From positions 1 through 64,000 of the forward strand of contig JAYMGJ010000161.1 in NCBI GenBank assembly GCA_037178675.1: a stretch of 64,000 bases of DNA. The letters are read 5' to 3'. Position 1 is the stretch's first letter. Each line of letters starts with the position of its first letter. The translations under genes and the position numbers were made by a program. The notes under the pieces were generated by a model, which worked only from the letters and a program-made list of their open reading frames with translations, did not search any database and was not told the origin of the DNA. This DNA comes from Scleroderma bovista. Lineage: Eukaryota; Basidiomycota; Agaricomycetes; Boletales; Sclerodermataceae. Positions 37,312-49,756 of this stretch are shown here, in pieces.

Positions 37312-40104
37312 CCGAGTCGACGTTTGCACCAATAAGACTGGCTCCGTGTGACAACATGTAGATGCCGTCACACTGAGTTTGTCACAGCCAACAAAATATC
37401 TTCTTCCCTCAGACCAGCGAATGCCCAAGAAAGAACGTTTCTTACACAACAGTCAGTGCTATCCAACTTTAACAATGAATAGTTCAAGATCTACAGAAAT
37501 CTGATATTGATGGGCGCATCTTACCAGCTGAATTTGGATTCAAGGTTCACGAGGGGCCATTGCAAGTACCTATTATAAGGTGCGTTTAATGGTGCGGCTA
37601 CTATGCAACACGTGTCTCGTCTCCTTCCTTAGGGTGCAAAGCCAGAGTGCTATATTGTAGAAGGAATGTCCTTTTTCTTCGTGTCATACCTTTTATTGCC
37701 GAACTGGTCTAAGATAATAACAACAGCCAGTTATATTAGGGTCTAATCTTATCGATGTTGACTGCAGTTGAATTATGTATCATATGGTACGTGTGATCTT
37801 TGGACGAGAAACTGGTAGGTTCTACGCCCATCTGCACCTATAGGTCAAACGGCCTACGGTACAAGGAGATAAACGCGATCTACACCACCCAGGACAAGGG
37901 AGTGCATACTTTTTTCTTATCCCCGGCCATTTATCCCCTTCATGATGTCTATCACATGCACAGGTGAAGAATCTGGGCTGTTTCCATAACAATAGGGAGA
38001 AGCACTATTCTCCTTTAACACTTAACAGATTTCTCAGCATGTATCACTTTCAGAAAAAAAGTTCAATGGTCTCAGAGGGCATAGTGGGTTGTACTAGGTT
38101 CGTACTTGGCATTCACAAGCACCTAACACACGTTATTCAAGGGACAGTTTACCACACCCGAGAGTATCAAGATTATTTGTACCTGAACCTTGTGTTCAGA
38201 GCACTCTCAACAGGATATGATAGATACGGTCCCTGTTCCACCACCGTCACGAAAAGTGAATGACTGAAGGTTGTTTTGACACACTCCATTCCAGTCCACA
38301 AATGCCCTGATATTGCTGGGTTGTGCATGAATAATCTAGAGCCTGGCGTGTATACAATTTGACGTTGCGGCGACAACTGTGGGTCAAGCAAAGACACAGG
38401 ATCACGGGAACACCAGACCGGCGAGGGGTGGCTCCTCCGTGTGCGGAGTTTCACGGAGACCTATCAGAGTCTGCCATTGGGAGCTGGCCGTGCAAACAGT
38501 CCGATTCACTATCCATGCCCGACGGAAAACGTTTCCCGGACGGCCTGGCGTGGACCTCCGGTATGCGATACGCTCTTCCTCCGCAAACGCTTCCATTCCC
38601 ATTAAATGCATCACCCAGGTGCATATGTAGTTCTTCGACACCTACCCTGAATAACAAACGCCTGACTCGCTTCTGCGTGTGCACTGTCCTTGGGGGGGTT
38701 GAGGGGCTCAGGACGACACGGCATCATTAACGGGAACTCCCCTACAGGAGCAGTAAATTACCTCCCTGCAATGGGCATCGATGGCCCTCCCAAGTTATTT
38801 AATGAAGGCCCACTTTCGACGATGATACGATGGCATCGTGCCCCTCACGTCACACACTGGTCGCTGTTGGGAGCAATCCACTTGAAACTCAAGGGGAGCT
38901 ACATATCACGTTGAGTAGCCAGCAGTGTCCTCTCCAGCTCCTCGGCATCACTTCCCCGCACTAAAATCATCGAGGGAGGGCGCATGCTATATCAAGTCGC
39001 TTGAGGGGTCCTCGAGAGCCTGGACGAGATCCACTGCGGGGGCGAAGTGGACCACGCACTGTGTCGGTGTTCAAACGTTCTCTGGATGGATTCGGGCTCG
39101 TTTCCACGTCGATGACGACGACCCCCTGAGCAGCCGAGACATGCTCGACAGACTGCAGCTGCCAAGGGTCTCGCTACCGTTCCTTGTCTGCCACAGGATA
39201 CATATTTGTGCACGCTGTCTGGGTGTGTAATGCGCATTGCAACCGTACATCTTCCTCGGTCCCTCTTTGCAGTGCAGGGGTCCTGTCCACTTCATCACTG
39301 TGATCATATATACGTACGTACACATCATCTATGATGCGCAATAACCTCAGTTTTGGTCGGATGATGACATGAGCAAGCGCAGAACGTTCATCAAGTTGTC
39401 ATTCATCATTAAAACCCGCTACACAATGGTCATAGGGTATCCCAGGCGCCGTACTCGTATGAAAGAAAATGAACTAAAAAAAGAGTTCGTGTCCATATGC
39501 GTACTTCCCAGCAGGTAGCTGTCTGTCCAGCGTTGTCCGTGGGGAGAGTTGCTAAGTGACTAGTTCGTTGCGTAGATGGGTAACCGGGGAGAGTATTAGA
39601 TAGGTACCCACACAGGAGAGCGTCATATGTTGCACCAATAGCGCATGAAAAGTATAAAGGCACGTGTCATGTCCTGGAGATGGGGGCAAGGAATGACAAT
39701 GCGTGTCTGGGTGGGAATGAATGTAGTTGCGTGGATGAGTAAACGAGTTACTTGAGAGGGGTTTCAAGTAAACTAGAGCGGAAGCGTGCTTTCCTACACG
39801 GAAAGTACACCGCTTGTCACGAATTACCGATAGCGGGGTAAAAGTAAAAAGAAGCTCTGCAACAGTCGAAGGATAAGCCGGCGTCGACAGTGGGAAAAGC
39901 GGCAACTGGGGTAAAACGGGGCGGAGAGAAAGTCAGAATCTGAGAAGCACAGATGCAGTACCACTACACGGCAAAGGATGCAACAACAGGGGGGAAGGCA
40001 GGGACTGCAAACGCAGACAAGGTATCCGAACAAATATTTCGACCGACCATGAGAACCAATCTTCAAATAAAATAAAAAAGTAAACGCGTACAGGAAACCT
40101 GGGG
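37312..40104. other. Large intergenic region, no gene seen
   Basis: About 2.8 kb, unusually long for this gene-dense window. ORFs up to 123 codons occur (for example 38359-38730), but overlapping reading frames on both strands, lack of recognisable motifs and absence of convincing introns argue against genes. The right-hand 600 bp may be the 3' UTR of the minus-strand gene ending at 40105. A non-coding RNA cannot be excluded. Confidence 0.5.
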
Positions 40105-41573
40105 TTAGTGATTTTGCGCCTGATCACCAGTATCACTCAAGGTTTCCACTCTAACGCCCCGCGAGGAGCCGACGCTGCGAATGTCCCTGCCCTCTTCTGC
40201 CAGTTCACGATTTATGACATCGTCCTTTCTATCTTCGTTTTCTTCCACGGGTGATCCTGCAAAATCAGGTTTTCGCAAAGCCTTCCGGAAGGCATCGGCC
40301 ATAATCGCTGCGTCGGCGCCTGAAAAGAACGGCACGGAATCGCCAGCTGAATGTGCTCGCGATACTTCCGACACACCGTCCGGGGAGACGACTGACGGGG
40401 GCCGGTGATCCGAGGAAGGCCGTCCCGTTGTACCACCAGGCCCAGCGCCTACTAGGAGAGGGAGTTTGGGCGAGTGCTGGTGATGAGCATCTGCCATCAT
40501 GGGAGAAGCGGAGCCCATGGACCCACGGTTCGATTGTCTTTCCCGTCTTCGTAGACGCCGGAGAATAAGCCATGCCAATACACCACCTGCAACGATCGCG
40601 AGGAACCCGAGCACGACGATGACCGCGATTGCCCAGTGAGGAAAAACGGAGTTGTTCTGGGGTTGTTGAATGCTGCCAGGGGTGGAAATTGTGTTTGGGG
40701 ATACCGAAGCGACAGAAGCAGTTGATAACGTTGAATGGACAGAAAGAGTCGACTGGACGGAAACAGACGATACAGAAGACGACGAATGAAGCATGGTCGA
40801 CACCACCGAGTCAGCATATGTCGTTTCTGGGCGCATGTTAATCAAGCGAGAACCAGAAATCAAAGCTTTGACGTACGGACTGCGTAGAATGTCGGATTGG
40901 TTGTCTGTGAACCATCGAGGCCATTCTGGTTGGTGACAATCCAAAAGAAGGGATAAGACATATTCTGGCCAGGTTGCCAAGATCCCCCACTTGTTCCGAA
41001 CCAACTATCGTTGACAGGTAGATTGTATTGTCCAGCTGTGCCTGTCGGATTTGTAACGTTGATGATGGAAAACAGAGGCTCCTGAGTATCAGCGTTGTAG
41101 AGGTAAAGATTGACGAGGTTAAACTGGGTGAGTTGTGGTCGCCTGCTGTTCCCTGTAGGGGATTGTATATGAAATGGAATGAGTGCGCATGAAGCGAGTA
41201 ACGTACAAACGACTGCTGCCCACTGGTGCTGATACACCTTTTCGCCAGCTGGAGGGAAACACGTCACGTTGTTGTTATTAGCAAACACTTGGCAGTCGTA
41301 TTTTGCCGCCTCTGTGGAAGGGAGGTGAGGTGAGTACCACGGTTGAGGATCGTCGTTAGGTGGGAATACGGAGGTGAAGAGTGAATGAGATAACGCACCA
41401 ACTGCAGAAGCATCTGAAATAGTGGTTCCGTCTTGGCGCCTTCGGAGGGAAGAAGGTAAGTCGGGTGGGGCATCGGGTTCCGCCATTCTCTTTGATCTCT
41501 GCGCTGGTGGTGGGGGGGTCCGTCTTGGCCAGGGTGCAGCGGGACTGGGATCACTGTGCGACATGACTGGCAA
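40105..41573 (-). CDS. Single-pass membrane protein with serine/threonine-rich stalk
   Basis: Not assigned to a named family. The N-terminal ectodomain contains RRRQDGTTISDASAVG, a cysteine pair in YDCQVFANNNNVTCFPP, N-glycosylation sequons (NNVT, INVT, VNDS, QNMS) and strands such as NLVNLYLYNADTQEPLFS. A Ser/Thr/Val-rich stalk near 40700-40800 leads to one TM helix (AIAVIVVLGFLAIVAGGVLAWLIL), a basic stop-transfer RRLRRRERQ and a long disordered cytosolic tail ending GDQAQNH. Introns near 41200 and 40805-40855 are well supported (FYAV joined to QTTYADS). The start is uncertain: the first ATG in frame (41573 or 41561) gives no signal peptide, so an upstream exon may exist. The architecture recalls fungal cell-surface sensors, but homology is not shown. 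Confidence 0.65.
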
Positions 41574-42114
41574 TCCGAAGGTGGGCTATATCGACGAATT
41601 TTCGCAGGTGCTACGAGGGTATTGCAGCGAAGTATGTATATGGAACGGGGAGCAGGGAGAGGGGTGGACGATATTAGCGTTGTGTGCAGAATCACGAGGT
41701 GGGATCGTCCACGGAAAAGGGGAGATGCACCACGGCAGCGCCAAACACGACGGCGACGGCGACACGCTCTGCAAAGTCGGGAATGGCGGCGACGACAAGT
41801 GCAGAGGACGGGCAGAGACGGTGGACGGGCGAGCAACGAGTCGCAAGGTCAGTTGCAGTTTCTCAAAGACACCTGCCACCATAATTATGTAATACTCGAA
41901 ATGCGGAGATAATTCTCCGTTTACCGAAAGACAGACGCCAGTGGCTCATGTCGGACCACCCCGCGAGGGGTTGCATAGCTTTATTTATATAATTAGCCTC
42001 AAATAATTACCACCTCCGCGGAGTCGATTTCCGCAAATATCTTATCCCAGGTAACCGTGGGAATCCAAGTCAGGTTATTCCGAATAATTTGCAGGTGGCG
42101 GTGTCACCACCTCC

Positions 42115-44496
42115 ATGTCAGAACGAGGGTATTCAGTGCTGCTGAGTTCGCTTCACCGGGCATCGGATTCTGCTCTACCAATACCAGCTCTTCAAGGCCT
42201 CATTGTCCACTACCTGGCCCAACTATCACCATCCCCAACTCCCCTAGCAGCGACCATCGTCGCAAGTCCGCTCTTCAGACCATTCTCGCTCACCAAGCTC
42301 GATGCACTTAAGACCGCCTTTCGACATGCAGTGCACGCAAAACTCCAGTTATTAAAGGGGGCTCCTGGCGGATTATTCGTGCCCAGCCTCAAGGTACAAT
42401 TGAACGCTTGGCTGTCGGCGATACTCAGGGGTTTGGAAGGTGGTCATGCAATAACACGCTTAGCTTGTTGCAGTGGTTTGCTTCTGGGAATCGAAGACGT
42501 TCTGCACAACCTGCCATCAAACCAACGCGACGTAGAGAGTTCTGTACATAACGAAATTGTTCTTGCTTTTGCGGACGTCGTCGACCTATTTACCTCCTCG
42601 GATTCATGGGGAAAAGAATTCCGACCTCAGACAGAGGATGGAGGTACGGGAAACAAAATGATCCTTCGCTTGCAGTTCTGAGCCTACTCTAGAGGATGCA
42701 CTTACCCTTTCACTGATAGCGTCTGCCCAACCACTTTTACTCGTTCCACCAAACAAGTTCATTGCTCTGCCGCTACCGGTCAGGGATGTGTCCATCTGCA
42801 CTGATCACATCGCTGACAGTCTACCAGCAAACGTTGGCCTTACTTGTTCACACCATAAACAAGGCGTTTATGTCTGGAACGTTCCTTGCGTCCTTTGCGT
42901 CCTCCCTGGTGTACCATTCTGAATACAAGATTCATGTTGAGGTACGTTACAGAAGCTATGACATTATAGTTATGAACTTACTCGATCTCATCAGCACGAC
43001 TCTCCTATTTTCCAAGACATGGATGCGCTGTCGGCATCGCATGCCATGGCTAACATGGGCTCTCTATCCAGGTTGTGCTCCAGGAGCATATCATTATTTG
43101 TCGAGCATCATCCGAAGCTTGCACTTCCACATGTTCAAGAGACGTTCCTTTGCTTGGAATCTATAGCACGCAATGTAGAACTAGGCTGGCTGTCGAGCAA
43201 CTTGGCCGAAGCAACGGACGAGTCCGTTGGTACATAATTCAACCTCTATTCAAATGCAACCCTCACGACCCTAATAGCTCCCGAAATGCGCCCACTTACT
43301 CAATCCATATGGACCATCCTGAAGACGCTGCTCTTCACGACCATCATGGTTACTGAAGCTGGTCTCTCAGGTCTGGTATATGTCCCGCCAACCCTCGGTC
43401 ACATGGCCCCGTCACTCGCTCTTGCCGTGTTGCGCAGCCTTTCACACCTTGCCTTTGTAATTCAGAAATTCGGCGGTGCAGGACATGGTGCATTCATGGA
43501 GCTCAAGCGCGCGTTCTACCTTACCCTTGACATCCTAGCAGTACATACGGCTGAGAGCCAGCACTTCGTGCAACAATTATGCGAAGGATGGTGGTCGAAC
43601 GCACATGATCTGTCACATCCCGTTCAACAAGCCAAAAAAGCCTTTGCGCTGTCTGCAATTGAGCAGCTTGTCTCGGGACTTAGCATATCAACCATCGAAA
43701 CGTTTGTTTTACCTTTCTGCTCACCGTAAGATTCTATTTATCCTTGTAATGTCTGTGATTGACCCCCTCTATCAGCCATTTGGGTGATACAAGTCATCGA
43801 GAAATATACGAGGCCGCACACAGCGTCATCCTCGCCATCTTTTCTCGCTGCGGTCAGAAACCTGTTGAGATTTCCCCATCCACACCACCATCTGATACCC
43901 AACATGAGCGGGAAGGATCATTTATTGCGAGTATGGTCCCTTTCTATGCACAGTGTCTCATCGAAGTGGGTCTCATCTACATCTTGTCGTGCTTTCCTAA
44001 TCCCTGCCCCCCTTAGAACTCTGCAGAAGGCAAACTCAACGTCGTACAGCTACGCCTTGCCTTCGCTGCCCTAGTCAAGAGTGCGTGTTCATGCGGCGAC
44101 CACGCACTTGCGTGGTTCTGCATCGATTCTCTACTTTCCGCATGCGAGACATCATCGTTCGCAACAGACGGAGAGCGAATACACCGTTTGCGCCTAGCTC
44201 TCGTGGCTTCTGTATCATCCGTGCCTCTCGTGCTACTCCCGCAGGTACTATTGGCGGTGAATGACATCATGGGGGATACAGATATGGACGATATGAAGCG
44301 CAGCGAGCTTCTAGAAGCGTTATTCCAGGAGCTTATGAACAATATTGGGGACACCGAGAAAGCGTTTGCGGTGCGCTGGTGGAATGAACAGCGCGTTAAA
44401 TGGCCGCATCCACGGGTGGCTGATGTAGGTCCAGGGACAAGGACTACCGAGGTAAGGGGTGTAGATCAGCGATCGGGAGAGTTATCGAAACTCTGA
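42115..44496 (+). CDS. PEX8: PEX8-like peroxisome biogenesis protein
   Basis: Almost entirely alpha-helical protein of about 700 residues, starting MSERGYSVLLSSLHRASDS. The C-terminal third resembles fungal Pex8 peroxins: EIYEAAHSVILAIFSRC, then an intralumenal-type helix PFYAQCLIE, QLRLAFAALVKSA, and a terminal LFQELMNNIGDTEKAFAVRWWNEQR. In yeast Pex8 links the docking and RING complexes of the matrix import machinery from inside the peroxisome. Introns near 42650-42690, 42800-42830, 42945-43000, 43225-43275, 43728-43775 and 43965-44017 join frames cleanly. The C terminus (GELSKL) ends in SKL, a canonical PTS1 signal. Pex8 proteins typically carry a PTS1, which strengthens the assignment. 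Confidence 0.75.
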
Positions 44497-44748
44497 CGCA
44501 AGTGCTACATTCCTGTTCCTGATTGGCCTGCCTTTGCTGCCATCCGTACAACACAGCCATGATACAGCAAATGTTTGGTAGTTTGATGACTCGTACAATA
44601 GTTGGATCGTAATGAGATATCCAACCGTCACATTCTACCCGCCAGTATGCTGAACCCAGTGCCTTCCGACGAGTCCAAGTTTCTCATTTTCATTGAACCA
44701 GGCTGTATACAGTATGCATCACTCCAATAAGGTCCAGACACAACCATT

Positions 44749-45597
44749 TCATGTATGGGACATCCAGGGAGGAACTGCGACACGAAGAGGCAACGCCACA
44801 TCCTCGACAGGATTATCAAGGGAATGTCGGCGCCCTGTGTTGTCACTTGCTTCGCGCACTGAGACCAGCTTGTAAAGAGGATAATACCTCCGCTGTGCGC
44901 TGCTGTCTGCCCCAGCTTTAAAATCACCCGTCTGATTGCTCCGTACCCACTTTGGAGCTGTCTGTGCAGATGGACTTCCCGAGCTCGACGAATTCAAGCC
45001 GATCACAATGTCTTTTGTATGCGAGGAAGCGAGGTATCGCGCGTAAGAGGTGCAACGGTGCACCTCTGAAACGACGACGTGATCACGGAGGGTTTTGACT
45101 TCTAGTAGCCGTCTGAGGCTGCTGGCAGGGTTGATCATCGTTACCGAATCGTTGACCATGAGAAGGACCGCTCCTCCCCCAGGTGAAAACTGAAAACCTG
45201 CTTTTACTGAGCACTCCGCTAATTCAGGGGTCTGGCTGTCAACAAACCGTTAGAACCCATCATCTCGACAAACGCAAAATGACAAGACGCACTTCTCCAT
45301 GCTCACGGAGATATCCATGTCTTGTGCATTCAGCGACGTGGACCACGTCAAGCCACTGGGCACCTCCTCCCCGAGAACTGTAGGCTGGGGAATTCCACAC
45401 TCCTCCGCGATGTTGTCCCTGTAGATGTTTCCCTCTTTCACAAAAACACTCCTTTTGGCCCGCCAAAATGCCCACCAGGGACGTCCCGTGGTGATTTTAC
45501 CCCAGTCGCCGATTTCCACTGGTTTCTCCGGGTCCCAACTGGCAAACTTTTTTGACGCACGAAAGAGGAGGTCGACATACTGCCGCTCGCTAGACAT
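44749..45597 (-). CDS. Conserved basidiomycete protein of unknown function
   Basis: Starts at ATG 45597 (MSSERQYVDLLFRASKKFAS). Two exons at least: the intron beginning GTGCGTC near 45295 restores SMENQTPELAECSVKAGFQF. The protein has about 260 residues: an N-terminal WDPEKPVEIGDWGKIT block with tryptophan-rich PWWAFWR, a strand-rich middle (FSPGGGAVLLMVNDSVTMI), a VVVSEVHRCTSYARYLAS segment and a C-terminal YYPLYKLVSVRE. I recall similar uncharacterised proteins in other Agaricomycetes, but no function. No signal peptide or clear TM helix. The last 30 residues after LVSVREA may be poorly conserved. Confidence 0.7.
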
Positions 45598-45845
45598 CGG
45601 TGAAACTTTGAAAGGCTCTGAAGGAGAAGCAAGGTGGGTTGGTGGCGATGGGGCTAAGCTTCCACTGAAGTCCTCGAGCGGCCTATTATATATCTACCAG
45701 CATTTCTTGGGTGGCACCACGGCATGAGGCGCTGCCTCGCTCAAACCAGCTGGTGTGTTCCAGCTCTGAGACTGCCAGCGCAGATTTTCATTCCCGTTGG
45801 CGTTACCGTCCAGTCCAGTGCCGTTGACAAGGTGTCCACCTTGCG

Positions 45846-46154
45846 CTAAATATGGGTTTCCCATTCATTGCAGCCGCGCACCTGCGTTTGGTGTGGGTGG
45901 TTATGTAGTTCGACATGCGGGCCCAGAGAGACGAGGACTGTAAGCTTCTTGTAAGAAAGATATGCATGAATAGTTTCAGGAAACAAGCATGCGACATCGA
46001 CGAGGCTGCGAGTGAATGGACCTGCACCCACTCCAGGGATGGGTCGGTGGATGGACATCGTCACCAGTAACTTGCATAGTACATACCTGCTGGCTTTTGG
46101 CAATTCCCGTGTGTAGCTGGTGACGTCGCCCAACACAATTGGCACGTGGCGCAT
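45846..46154 (-). CDS. Possible small gene, unknown
   Basis: An open frame from ATG 46154 (MRHVPIVLGDVTSYTRELP) to 45846 encodes about 100 residues, ending CNEWETHI. A possible intron (GTATGTACT to GGGTGCAG) lies inside but gives an early stop if used. No family recognised. Could be a remnant of a gene or spurious. Confidence 0.25.
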   Translation of the reverse strand: MRHVPIVLGDVTSYTRELPKASRYVLCKLLVTMSIHRPIPGVGAGPFTRSLVDVACLFPETIHAYLSYKKLTVLVSLGPHVELHNHPHQTQVRGCNEWETHI

Positions 46155-46415
46155 CGATCCTTGCACAACCACACTCTTAGGAAGGAGAATGAATCGTTTC
46201 CTCTAATTCAGTCGGGTGCAGCGCTTCAATTGAAGCCCAGTGAGGGATATCTTTGGACTCAAGGACCCTGTGTCATGTGAACTTGGACTGGAGAGCCGCG
46301 CGCCGTGCCAGTACCTTGATGCATTATTGCATAAACGATACAGCGGACGAAGTTGGGCCGCATCTACATACTGGCAATTTTCTAGCGCTGCCTCTTCTTC
46401 TGCTATCACCACACA

Positions 46416-49083
46416 ATGGCCGAGTTCGACTTGCTTTCAGAAATCTTTCCTCCGATCCCAGATGATTTGACACTTGCACAGTTCATTCTAGATTCCCAAC
46501 ACCCCTTGAGGCCAGCTCAAGTACATGGCGCGCCATGGATAATCGAGGACGAAACCGGAGTGACACGAGGATTGGATGAAGTGAGTCCATTCATCTCGTG
46601 CGCGCCATTCACAGGGGAAATTTGGGATTGAATTCTGTCTGCGTGCCGCTGTCGGTGGCTTGGTGTCGAAAAAACTAACTGCGAGGGTTGGTTATGTAGT
46701 TACGGGAAAGGACGTCCGGCCTTGCGAACGGGTTACGCGTCAGGTTTAATATCAGTACGTATGATGCAGATCATTTATTACGGTTTGTTCTGACCACTTG
46801 CAGAGGAGGATGACGTCGGTGAGATGTTCTGCTGGAATGCTTCATTTGCGTACTGAACTCGTGTTAGCCCTTGTATTCAGTCCGAATCATCTTGGTGCGC
46901 TGTAACCTCCAAACACTAAACACACGAGATATACTTATTGTGTAATGTACAGATTATCTTGTCGTCGTCTGGGCTATCCATAGATTGGGTGGCATCATGT
47001 CGTGAGTTCCTGCATCACACTTGAAATAGGTCCGACCGCACACGGCCTCATTATTGCGCAGTGGCGCAAATCCCGCCTTCACTCCAGCTGAGCTGGTATA
47101 TCAAATACAAGTGACAAAGGCCTCTTTCCTCGTCACTCATCCAGATGGTTTACCAGTTGCACTATCTGCTGCCCGAACTGCCAAGCTGCCGACAGATCGC
47201 ATCATCTTGTTTGATGACAAAGGCTTAAAGCCGATGCAGAGGACACACCCGACGGTACAGGATTTAATTAATCAGGGATCGGCTCTCCCTCCCTTCCGTG
47301 ACAGAAAGTTGAGTCCAGGGGAAGGAAAAACGAAGATAGCATTTTTCAAAATTTCCAGCGGAACTACTGGGCGACCAAAGGCAAGTCACACGTGGCGCGA
47401 GCTAGGTCTTAGATGATCTGATTCCGGAACCATAGGCAGTCGCTATTCCTCATTATGCCCCTATAGCCAACATTATTCAGCACGCTGTTCATCAGAAAGT
47501 GAATGATGACTATACTGGATGGGAAGACCAAAGATTCCGACCGGGTGATATCTGCGGCGCGGGTGAGAACTCATATATAGAGCTCGTTGAGTCTAATTGA
47601 TTGACCCTTTGAAATAGCTTTACCCTTATATCGTGAGTGTCGACCGCTAGCCCTGCTATAAAGCTTTGATCAACGCCAGCCAGATATATATGGCATGGTG
47701 ACTACTGTAAATTCCACCATTGACTGTCTCGAAATAATATCATTCATTCGCTTTCGATAGACCCATTTTATGTTCTTTTGTGGAGTTCGTGGAGTTTCCC
47801 TTCTATTGCATGGAGTTAATACATACCTCAGATGGCTACGGTTCTAACCACCACCCGGTTCAACTTCCTGGATTTTATGCGGAGTATCATGAAACACCGC
47901 ATCACACACCTCTTGTCAGTAAACATTTCTTCCGTGACATTTAATGCGCAACTATAGTTCTTCGAACAGCCTCGTGCCTCCACAGGTGGTCATGTTCTGC
48001 AAGGTGGCTGGTCTCACTTCATTCAAATGTTTCGTTAACTCTTTCATTTAGCACCCTGCAGTCTCGCAGTACGACTTCAGTCATGTCCGATACGTGGGTT
48101 CGGGCGCAGCACCTCTCTCCAGGGAATTGATGAACCGACTTGTTGAGGTCTTCCCCAATGCAAGCATAGGACAGAGTTATGGTTCGTATATTCCCGTGAC
48201 CCTGTTTCCCTTAAGTCACTCTGCGAGTTTAGGATCTACAGAGGGCGCTTTGATCTCGTCTTGGCCGGTTGACAAGAAACGCGAGCTGAGTGGAAGTGCC
48301 GGTCGAATTTTACCTGGTATTGCTGCCAGAGTTGAGAAGCATGATGGGACACTTGCTCGATTCGATGAACCGGGTGAGTTGGTGGTCAAAACACCATCAT
48401 CAGCGTTGGGATACTTTGGAAACCCCGAAGCGTATGTCGTACTTCAAATGTTTGTTTTCAACTGATGATTCGCCATCCAGCACACGGGAGACATTTGTAA
48501 ATGGGTAAGTACGGTGTTTTCATATCCCGCTTCCGGATGACTGTTTCGTAGCTGGCTTCGCACAGGCGATGAGGTTAAGATGAACAAACACGGAGAGATA
48601 TTTGTCCTCGATCGCCTCAAGGTTAGCATACTCAATTCGATGTGACTGGGTGCTAACGTCAATACAAGGAAATATTAAAAGTGAAAGGTTTTCAAGTTGC
48701 TCCAGCAGAACTCGAAGGCTGCATCCTTGATCACCCTGATGTCGAGGACGCATGCGTCGTCGGGGTTCCAGACGAGTATAGCGGGGAACTTCCCTTAGCC
48801 TTTGTCGTTCTCCGCCAGGAGGCAGTCAAGCGGACGAAAGAAAGTCCCGGTGCCGGGGATGAAATAAAACGGTCTATTACCAAAGTGCGTTTGGCATTGC
48901 TAGCTAAAGCGTTTTTGGTCACTAACCGTGCTCGATAACTAGTATGTAGTTGACAATAAAGCTCCATACAAGCAACTGGCGGGAGGCGTGGAATTTGTTG
49001 ATTCTATTCCGAAGAACCCGAGCGGAAAGCTTCTCAGGCGTGTGCTTAGAGATAAAGCTCGACGCCTACAATCGAAGCTGTAG
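46416..49083 (+). CDS. AMP-forming acyl/aryl-CoA ligase (4-coumarate-CoA ligase-like), tandem copy 1
   Basis: Adenylates a carboxylic acid and transfers it to CoA. It starts at ATG 46416 ([20 protein letters not shown]). Motifs in order: NAPFT-like [12 protein letters not shown], the P-loop-like [10 protein letters not shown] (A3, near 47354), [21 protein letters not shown], the A5 motif [12 protein letters not shown] split by an intron near 48181, [26 protein letters not shown] (A7-A8, with the TGD and hinge D/R), [11 protein letters not shown], and the C-terminal lysine in [11 protein letters not shown]. About 15 exons with several tiny ones. It ends at 49083 (RLQSKL), without a clear PTS1 although the terminus is SKL-like by sequence. 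Peroxisomal targeting is therefore plausible. The substrate is not predictable. Confidence 0.9.
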
Positions 49084-49320
49084 ATAACGTTGATGGAATT
49101 CGATGGTGTAATCTCGATCCTATCGTGCCTTCTACATCACATGGCAAATGCATTCCCTCTCATTGCCAAAGGTCTGTATTTCCTCTCAATGCCCTCGTAG
49201 TGCCCCGGCAGGCTGCATGGACGTGCCTCCACCGGGCCCCCAGGAGTGGTCATGCGTACCAATACGGTCACTAGTGGTCACCAACCTTAAAAGTTAACCA
49301 GCGGTAGTCTCCCCTAGGCA

Positions 49321-49437
49321 TACCTACAAGATAAATACTTCGTAGTCGTATCCTGTATAACCATCGCGTTTGGACCTGGTTCACACCCATCCACCCATCG
49401 TGGTCACCCCGATCGCCCCAGCTTGCGAATTCTAACA
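49321..49437 (+). repeat. Probable LTR 3'-end relic, copy 2 (117 bp)
   Basis: Same length and about 90% identical to 2434-2550, ending at TCTAACA. It lies between the two tandem ligase genes. No partner LTR or coding part nearby. Confidence 0.5.
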
Positions 49438-49756
49438 CAGACCTCAAAGATATGTCAATCATAGACTATAGTGTACACAGTGACATACCTGCTCGTTTAA
49501 ATTGTTGGTAAGACACATGGTGGGTTTCCCTGCACAATCGCTCAAGACTTGAAGTTTCTGAAGGCCTGGGCGAAGAGTGCTTTGAAGTTTCAATTTGAAT
49601 TTACTTGGTGGGGCAGCGCTTCGACTAAACCCTAACTACATAGGCCATCTCGGATATTTGTGTTAGACCCTATGTCATGTGAACCGTTTCAACGTAAATC
49701 CGGCAGTTTTCTAGCGCCGTTCCTTCGTCTGCTATCAACCTAGTGTCAACGGCGAA

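Noticed and set aside
38359..38730. 123-codon ORF in the large gap
   Set aside because: Both strands have overlapping ORFs of similar size here. The peptide has no recognisable motif and no supporting splice signals.
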